From Citrobacter europaeus (lineage in GTDB: Bacteria > Pseudomonadota > Gammaproteobacteria > Enterobacterales > Enterobacteriaceae): a stretch of 64,000 nt of DNA. Under the pieces are notes generated by a model that did not search any database, was not told the DNA's origin, and saw only the letters and a program-made list of their open reading frames with translations. Where the stretch lies: the NCBI GenBank assembly GCA_020099315.1, contig CP083650.1, positions 2,852,001 to 2,916,000 on the forward strand. Reading direction: 5' to 3'. The translations under genes and the position numbers were made by a program. Below, piece after piece: positions 58,676 to 64,000 of this stretch; the stretch's first letter is position 1; each line of letters begins with the position of its first letter.

Positions 58676-59935
58676 GTGGCAAATGCAAACAAACTCACGT
58701 TGTTTATCGTGATCTTCATGCTGGCGGGGATCCTGTCGGGTGCGGTGATCCACTCTTATGCCTCCCCCGGCGTTGTGACCGCCTGGGCCGATAATATTAC
58801 GCTTCTCACCGATATCTTTTTGCGCCTGATTAAAATGGTCATCGCGCCTTTAGTATTCAGTACCCTGACCGTCGGAATTATGCGCCTGGGAGAAACGTCC
58901 ACCATCGGGCGCGTAGGCGGGAAAGCAATGATTTGGTTTATCAGTTCTTCCATACTCTCTATCCTGGTCGGTCTGTTTGTGGTTTCTCTTGAACAACCCG
59001 GCAGCGGACTGAACCTGGCGATCCCGCTGGAGGCCGCAGATACCGGCCTGGCCGTGGGCGGCATGAGCCTGAAAGGTTTTCTGACGCATACCATTCCAAC
59101 CAGCATCGCCGAGGCGATGGCCAATAATGAGATCCTGCAAATTGTGGTGTTCTCGATGTTCTTCGGTATTGGCGGAGCATCGCTTGGTGAAAAATTCAAC
59201 GCCCCGCTGGTTGCCGCGCTTGATGTGGTCTCCCACATTATGCTGAAGGTGACTGGCTATGTGATGTACGTCGCACCGCTGGCTATTTTTGCCGCCATTT
59301 CCTCCGTTATCTCTACCCAGGGTCTGGGGATCCTGCTCAACTATGCATCGTTCATCGGCGGCTACTATGTGGCTATTTTGCTGACCTGCCTGGCGTTGCT
59401 GGCGGTGGGTTATGTGATGCTGAAAAAAGAGGTATTTCGCCTGCTGAGCATGCTGAAGGATCCGGTCCTGGTCGCATTCACCACCAGCAGCTCTGAAGCC
59501 GCTTATCCGAAAACGCTGGAGCAATTAACCAAATTTGGTTGCTCACCCAACATCGTGTCTTTCGTGCTGCCTATCGGTTATTCGTTTAACCTGGTCGGCT
59601 CGATGGTCTACTGTTCATTTGCCTCTATGTTTATCGCGCAGGCCTATAATATTCACCTCTCCTTTGCCCAAATCACCGTCCTGATGCTGACGCTGATGCT
59701 GGCGTCCAAAGGGATTGCCGGCGTGCCGCGTTCAGCGCTGGTGGTGCTGGCGGCAACCATTCCGAGTTTTAATATTCCGGTCGCCGGGATCCTGTTACTA
59801 ATGGGGATTGACCACTTCCTGGATATGGGACGTTCTGCGATCAACGTATTAGGAAACGGGATTGCAACGGCGATGCTGGCACAGGATGAAGGTTTACTGG
59901 AAGAAGAGCCGGACCTGGTTGAGCGGGAAGCATAA
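58676..59935 (+). CDS. DAACS-family (dicarboxylate/amino acid:cation symporter) transporter in the chemotaxis locus
   Basis: A 419-residue SLC1-like membrane transporter with eight helices and two re-entrant hairpins. The HP1 serine motif is AFTTSSSEAAYP, HP2 reads KGIAGVPRSALVV, and the TM8 substrate arginine is in DMGRSAINVLGNG. The TM7 ion motif, usually NMDGT or NLDGT, reads NLVGS here (GYSFNLVGSMVY), so the conserved Asp is lost. Translation starts at GTG 58676 behind GAGGG. The gene lies on the plus strand between tar and cheW, where E. coli has none, and is convergent with cheW. The substrate cannot be assigned; a C4-dicarboxylate or acidic amino acid is the family expectation. The gene is likely catabolite-controlled. 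Confidence 0.85.
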   Translation: MANANKLTLFIVIFMLAGILSGAVIHSYASPGVVTAWADNITLLTDIFLRLIKMVIAPLVFSTLTVGIMRLGETSTIGRVGGKAMIWFISSSILSILVGLFVVSLEQPGSGLNLAIPLEAADTGLAVGGMSLKGFLTHTIPTSIAEAMANNEILQIVVFSMFFGIGGASLGEKFNAPLVAALDVVSHIMLKVTGYVMYVAPLAIFAAISSVISTQGLGILLNYASFIGGYYVAILLTCLALLAVGYVMLKKEVFRLLSMLKDPVLVAFTTSSSEAAYPKTLEQLTKFGCSPNIVSFVLPIGYSFNLVGSMVYCSFASMFIAQAYNIHLSFAQITVLMLTLMLASKGIAGVPRSALVVLAATIPSFNIPVAGILLLMGIDHFLDMGRSAINVLGNGIATAMLAQDEGLLEEEPDLVEREA

Positions 59936-59945
59936 GAGGGAAATC

Positions 59946-60001
59946 TGCCGGATGCGTTACGCTTATCCGGCCTACAACAGCAAGCATTGTAGGCCGGATA
60001 A
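59946..60001. repeat. Double REP element between the DAACS transporter and cheW
   Basis: Two palindromic units lie back to back. The first is GCCGGATGCGTTACGCTTAT-CCGGC (59947-59971). The second ends the classic GTAGGCCGGATAA with CCTACAA facing it. It is a BIME-type element in a convergent gene pair. Confidence 0.85.
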
Positions 60002-60013
60002 CATGTTTAAAGA

Positions 60014-60517
60014 TTATGCGACGTGGGAAGCGGCAATATCCAGCAGCGCCATTTCTTCGCTGTTTAGCAGCTTCTCAATGTTGACCAGAATCAGCATCCG
60101 GTCACCCAGCGCCCCCAGTCCCGTCAGGTATTCCGTCGACAGCGTTACCGCAAACTCCGGCGCCGGACGGATTTGATCCGTCGTCAGCGACAGCACATCC
60201 GAGACGCCATCTACTACAATCCCGACTACGCGCTGACCCAGGTTCAGCACAATCACCACGGTGTTTTCGTTGTAATCCACATCGCTCTGGCTAAACTTCA
60301 CGCGCAGGTCAACAATCGGCACAATCACACCGCGCAGGTTCGTAACGCCTTTGATAAACGCAGGCGTGTTAGCAATGCGCGTCACCTGATCATAGCCGCG
60401 GATTTCCTGCACTTTCAGGATATCGATACCGTACTCTTCATCCCCCAGCGTAAACACGAGGAATTCCTGACCTGACGGTTCGCCGGCCAGTTTAGTTACA
60501 TTACTCATACCGGTCAT
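60014..60517 (-). CDS. cheW: Chemotaxis coupling protein CheW
   Basis: A 167-residue coupling protein of two SH3-like beta subdomains that links receptors to CheA. Family pieces: EFLVFTLGDEEYGIDILKVQEIRGYD and NLRGVIVPIVDLRVKF. Last of motA-motB-cheA-cheW, 20 bases after cheA. Convergent with the DAACS transporter, with a REP element between. Length equals that of E. coli. Confidence 0.97.
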   Translation of the reverse strand: MTGMSNVTKLAGEPSGQEFLVFTLGDEEYGIDILKVQEIRGYDQVTRIANTPAFIKGVTNLRGVIVPIVDLRVKFSQSDVDYNENTVVIVLNLGQRVVGIVVDGVSDVLSLTTDQIRPAPEFAVTLSTEYLTGLGALGDRMLILVNIEKLLNSEEMALLDIAASHVA

Positions 60518-60537
60518 ATTATTCCCTTCTCACTCAA

Positions 60538-62592
60538 TCAGGCGGCTGTGATCGCCACACGTTGTTCGCGGTTCAATCCCTGCAATGCAGAGACATCGAC
60601 AATCAGCGCGACGCTGCCGTCGCCGAGGATCGTTGCTGCAGAAATGCCTGGCACTTTGCGGTAGTTACTTTCCAGGTTTTTGACCACCACCTGGTGTTGG
60701 CCAATTAACTGATCGACCAGCAGCGCGTAGCGACGCCCTGCACTCTGTAAAATCACCACAATCCCTTGAGTCGCTTCAGTTTTTGCGCCTTCAACTTCGA
60801 AGACTTTCCACAACTCAACCAGCGGTAAATACTCGCCGCGCACTTCCAGAACGCGCTCTCCTCCGGCCAGCGGATGCAGATCTTCTTCACGCGGTTGCAG
60901 TGATTCCATAACGGCATTCAGCGGCAGAATAAAGACTTCATCCGCTACGCGCACCGACATCCCGTCGAGGATCGCCAGCGTCAGCGGCAGCAGAATTCGA
61001 ATCGTTGTTCCTTGTCCCTGTCTGGACTGGATCTCAACATGGCCGCCCATCTCCTGGATATTTCGCTTCACTACATCCATACCCACGCCGCGTCCGGAGA
61101 CATCCGTCACCTGTTCGGCGGTCGAAAAGCCTGGCGCGAAGATCAGCATACCCACTTCGTCATCGCTCATGTTTTCGTGGATCGGCATCCCCTGAGAGAT
61201 CGCTTTGGCGAGGATGCGTTCGCGGTTCAGACCAGCGCCATCATCGGTCACTTCAATACAGATATTCCCGCCCTGGTGCTCTGCGGAAAGCGTCAGGTTA
61301 CCGACCGGGCTTTTCCCCGCTTCCATGCGTTTTTCCGGCAGTTCAATGCCGTGGTCCAGGCTGTTACGCACCAGATGCGTCAACGGATCGATGATGCGTT
61401 CAATCAGGCTTTTATCGAGTTCTGTTGAACTCCCCACCTGCGTCAGCTCAACCTGTTTACCCAATTTACCGGCCAGGTCGCGGACCAGGCGTGGGAAACG
61501 GCTGAACACGTACTCCATCGGCATCATACGAATCGACATCACCGACTCTTGCAAATCGCGGGCGTTACGTTGTAACTGACCCATACTGGTGATCAGATCG
61601 CCGTGATTAACGGGATCCAGTTCGTTTGAGCGTTGTGCCAACATTGACTGGGTGATCACCAACTCACCAACCAGGTTAATGAGCTGATCGACCTTCTCAA
61701 CCGCTACGCGGATGCTGGTCGACTCGCTGGCGCGGGCGGGTTTGTCACGTTCCGCGCGTCCGTGTGGCGCTTCACTGGCGGCGGCTTTCACCACTGGCGC
61801 AACGGCGGCCGGCTGCGGCTTCGCGACAACGGCTACCGCTTCGGCTTCGGCCTCGGCTTCAGTTTCAACGGTTACGGGCGCTGCGCTGACGGTTTCAAAT
61901 TCAATCTGGTCAGCTTCAATCACAAAACAAAGCACTGCAATGATGTCATCTTCTGCGAGATTGCCATCAAGCGTTGCCGACAGCGTGTCGCTTCCTTTCA
62001 CCACATCGGTTAAGGTCGCCAGATTCCCCAGTTCCTCTTCCAGTAAATCGACTTCACTGGCTTTCAGGCGCGAGAGAATAATGCGTTTCTTGCTCCCCTC
62101 ACTGGCGGATTCAGAAATGGCAACCGCCTCTTCCTGCATTGCAGCGCTGTCAACAACGCTCAATTTTGCGGTGTTGACGACTGCCGGTGCGGTTTCACCT
62201 TTCGCTTCGAGCGCTAACTGTCGTAACGCATTACAAATGTACTCAAAGCTAGCGGCATCCGGCTCCTCTGAGTTTTTATAGGCGTCGAGCTGTTCCTGCA
62301 TAATATCTTTCGTTTCCAAAAACAGGTTGATAATGTCGGCATTAAGCTGCATTTCGCCACGCCGCGCTTCATCCAACAGGTTTTCCATCAGATGGGTCGT
62401 TTCCTGCAAAATGGTAAAGCCGAAGGTGCCCGCCCCGCCTTTTATCGAGTGCGCGGCACGAAAAATCGCATTCAGCTGTTCGGAATCCGGGGCTTCAGGA
62501 ACCAAATCAAGCAGGTGTTGCTCCATATCAGCCAACAGTTCGTCAGCTTCATCAAAAAATGTTTGATAAAAATCGCTTATATCCATGCTCAC
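60538..62592 (-). CDS. cheA: Chemotaxis histidine kinase CheA (long form; short form starts at 62301)
   Basis: A 684-residue kinase with domains P1 to P5. P1 has the phospho-acceptor His48 (FRAAHSIKGGAGTFG). P2 binds CheY/CheB (about 155-230). P3 is the dimer helix, and P4 has the N box (HLVRNSLDHGIE) and G boxes (DDGAGLNR and GRGVGMDVVK). P5 is CheW-like. The start is GTG 62592 (reads SMDISDFYQTFF), as in E. coli; the frame from 62667 lies inside motB. Met98 (MQEQLDAYK) at 62301 has GGAAACGAAAG upstream and can give the short form CheA-S. The P2-P3 linker is about 30 residues longer than in E. coli and carries an Ala/Glu repeat. Overlaps nothing; 4 bases after motB. Confidence 0.96.
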   Translation of the reverse strand: MSMDISDFYQTFFDEADELLADMEQHLLDLVPEAPDSEQLNAIFRAAHSIKGGAGTFGFTILQETTHLMENLLDEARRGEMQLNADIINLFLETKDIMQEQLDAYKNSEEPDAASFEYICNALRQLALEAKGETAPAVVNTAKLSVVDSAAMQEEAVAISESASEGSKKRIILSRLKASEVDLLEEELGNLATLTDVVKGSDTLSATLDGNLAEDDIIAVLCFVIEADQIEFETVSAAPVTVETEAEAEAEAVAVVAKPQPAAVAPVVKAAASEAPHGRAERDKPARASESTSIRVAVEKVDQLINLVGELVITQSMLAQRSNELDPVNHGDLITSMGQLQRNARDLQESVMSIRMMPMEYVFSRFPRLVRDLAGKLGKQVELTQVGSSTELDKSLIERIIDPLTHLVRNSLDHGIELPEKRMEAGKSPVGNLTLSAEHQGGNICIEVTDDGAGLNRERILAKAISQGMPIHENMSDDEVGMLIFAPGFSTAEQVTDVSGRGVGMDVVKRNIQEMGGHVEIQSRQGQGTTIRILLPLTLAILDGMSVRVADEVFILPLNAVMESLQPREEDLHPLAGGERVLEVRGEYLPLVELWKVFEVEGAKTEATQGIVVILQSAGRRYALLVDQLIGQHQVVVKNLESNYRKVPGISAATILGDGSVALIVDVSALQGLNREQRVAITAA

Positions 62593-62596
62593 GCTA

Positions 62597-63526
62597 TCAC
62601 CTCGGATTGGCTGGTGGCGATGTGGGAACGCTTGCCGGCGGAAGTTCCGCTGGCTGTTGTAAGACACTTACCGGCTCATTCTGGCTTTCAGCGTTTTCAT
62701 GCAAAATGGCCTCTTCCGCCTGCTTATTAAGAACCAGCAGGCTAATACGGCGGTTGATTGCGTCTTCGGGACCGCGATCGCTCAGACGCATCGTGGCGGC
62801 CATACCGACCACTCGTAATACTTTTCCATCATCCAGACCGCCGCTAACCAGTTCGCGACGCGACGCGTTAGCGCGATCGGCGGACAACTCCCAGTTGCTA
62901 TACCCTTTTTCACCATTGGCGTAAGGGTAATCATCCGTATGGCCGGAAAGGCTGATTCGGTTAGGAATGCCGTTAAGCACTGGCGCGATGGCTCGCAGGA
63001 TGTCGCGCATATACGGCTCAACCTCAGCGCTACCGGTTTTAAACATCGGGCGGTTCTGACTGTCGATAATCTGTATCCGTAGTCCTTCCTGCACTAAATC
63101 AATTTTCAAGTGCGGGCGCAGCGCACGCAGTTTAGGGTCAGATTCAATCAACTGATCGAGATCGCCGCGAAGTTTGCTCAACCGGCTTTGTTCCATGCGT
63201 TTTCTCAGATCGTCGATATTCGGCTGCTTGTTCACTTCTCCCTGCTGCTGGGTGTAGTCGTCCCCACCGCCTGGAATTGGACTTTGGCTATTCGAAATTC
63301 GATTTCCCCCAGTCACCGCGGTAGCCAGCGGCGTACGGAAATATTCGGCAATCTGGATCAATTCTTTAGGGCTGGAGATGGAAATGAGCCACATCACCAG
63401 AAAGAAGGCCATCATCGCGGTCATAAAATCGGCGTAGGCGATTTTCCACGAACCATGCGCCCCACCACCGTGACCTTTATGTTTGCGTCGCTTTACAACG
63501 ATAATGGGATGGGCCTGATTTTTCAT
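62597..63526 (-). CDS. motB: Flagellar stator protein MotB
   Basis: A 309-residue stator subunit. One membrane helix carries the proton-binding aspartate, Asp33 here, in KIAYADFMTAMMAFF. A plug follows at about 50-65. The C-terminal OmpA-like domain that anchors to peptidoglycan is present (SLSGHTDDYPYANGE...NWELSADRANASRREL). The start overlaps motA by 4 bases (ATGA), and the stop is 4 bases before the cheA GTG. Second gene of motAB-cheAW. Confidence 0.97.
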   Translation of the reverse strand: MKNQAHPIIVVKRRKHKGHGGGAHGSWKIAYADFMTAMMAFFLVMWLISISSPKELIQIAEYFRTPLATAVTGGNRISNSQSPIPGGGDDYTQQQGEVNKQPNIDDLRKRMEQSRLSKLRGDLDQLIESDPKLRALRPHLKIDLVQEGLRIQIIDSQNRPMFKTGSAEVEPYMRDILRAIAPVLNGIPNRISLSGHTDDYPYANGEKGYSNWELSADRANASRRELVSGGLDDGKVLRVVGMAATMRLSDRGPEDAINRRISLLVLNKQAEEAILHENAESQNEPVSVLQQPAELPPASVPTSPPANPR

Positions 63527-64000
63527 GCGTCCTCGGTCGTCTGCTGCGCAGTTGGATTTCTTACCGCACGCACATGCTCTTCCAGCTCGATAAACGATGG
63601 ACGTTCGCTGGAATACAGAGTCTTACGACCAAATTCGACGGCAATTGGCGGCGCGTAACCATTCAGATTGGAGAGCAGTGTTATCTTCACACACTGCATC
63701 ATTTTGGTGGTTTCAGCGCTTTTCTGCCGCAGAACGCTGGCAAGCGGAGAAATAAATCCATAGGCCAGTAAAATACCGAGGAATGTCCCTACCATCGCAT
63801 GAGCAATCAGCGAACCCAGTTCAGCCGCCGGACGATCGGCAGAAGCCAGCGCATGAACAACCCCCATGACCGCCGCCACGATCCCGAACGCCGGTAATGA
63901 ATCACCCACCATCGCCAGACTGTTAGCCGGGACTTCGGCCTCACTTTCGTGAGTCTCAATTTCTTCGTCCATCAGCGCTTCAATTTCAAACGTGTTCATG
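63523..64000 (-). CDS. motA: Flagellar stator protein MotA (5' end cut by window end)
   Basis: The visible part is the C-terminal 158 residues of MotA (E. coli 295), so the gene begins beyond the window and its promoter is not seen. The two torque-essential prolines can be placed: Pro173 in GDSLPAFGI and Pro222 in GFISPLASVL. They lie in the third and fourth membrane helices, which line the proton channel with MotB. The C-terminal cytoplasmic tail is present in full. The stop overlaps motB by 4 bases. First gene of motA-motB-cheA-cheW. Confidence 0.96.
   Translation of the reverse strand, partial: MNTFEIEALMDEEIETHESEAEVPANSLAMVGDSLPAFGIVAAVMGVVHALASADRPAAELGSLIAHAMVGTFLGILLAYGFISPLASVLRQKSAETTKMMQCVKITLLSNLNGYAPPIAVEFGRKTLYSSERPSFIELEEHVRAVRNPTAQQTTEDA

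Noticed and set aside
61840..61875. Short GC-rich repeat in cheA as a CRISPR or tandem DNA repeat
   Set aside because: It is a run of Glu-Ala codons in the linker, with no spacers or repeat array.

Overview
This window is chromosomal DNA of a motile member of the Enterobacteriaceae. Nearly every gene has the length and order of the Escherichia coli/Salmonella segment that runs from proQ to motA. Two features place it between those genera. It carries a tap-type dipeptide chemoreceptor, which E. coli has and Salmonella lacks. It also carries a second PBP2-like transpeptidase next to argS, which Salmonella has (PBP2SAL) and E. coli lacks. It lacks yebB between ruvA and ruvC and torYZ between cmoB and cutC. 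A Citrobacter-like genome is the best inference, but the genus is not proven. No phage, insertion sequence, CRISPR array, rRNA or tRNA was seen.

Layout. 1-8.0 kb holds proQ (cut by the window start), msrC, letA-letB (inter-membrane lipid transport), rsmF, yebV, yebW and pphA. 8.1-9.65 kb is an AT-rich accessory island with one unrecognised 418-residue gene. It lies between pphA and the antisense sRNA pair SdsR/SraC (9.64-9.89 kb). 9.9-17 kb has the yebY-yebZ-yobA copper group, holE, yobB, exoX, ptrB, yebE, yebF and yebG. 17.1-25.4 kb is central metabolism: purT, the Entner-Doudoroff operon edd-eda, zwf with its divergent repressor hexR, and pykA. PurR, GntR-like and HexR operator sequences can be read there. 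25.4-30.4 kb has lpxM, mepM and the znuA/znuCB zinc importer around a Zur box. 30.5-35.8 kb is ruvAB, ruvC, yebC, nudB and aspS, with a LexA box before ruvA. 36-41.1 kb has yecD, yecE, yecN, cmoA, cmoB, cutC and yecM. The sigmaE-driven sRNA MicL is readable in the 3' part of cutC. 41.3-48 kb has argS, the extra PBP2 and a two-gene rhamnogalacturonan-oligomer module (GH105 hydrolase plus GPH transporter).

48.2-64 kb is the flagellar and chemotaxis block, all on the minus strand: flhB-flhA-flhE, then tar-tap-cheR-cheB-cheY-cheZ behind a near-perfect sigma28 promoter, then motA-motB-cheA-cheW. A plus-strand DAACS-family carboxylate/amino acid transporter with a perfect CRP palindrome and an unusual ion-site motif is wedged between the two chemotaxis operons.

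The most novel-looking items are the orphan PIN-nuclease-like gene beside SdsR, the transporter inside the chemotaxis locus, the LexA operator that doubles as a terminator stem before ruvA, and YobB, a nitrilase-fold protein without its catalytic residues. The rest is conserved core genome.
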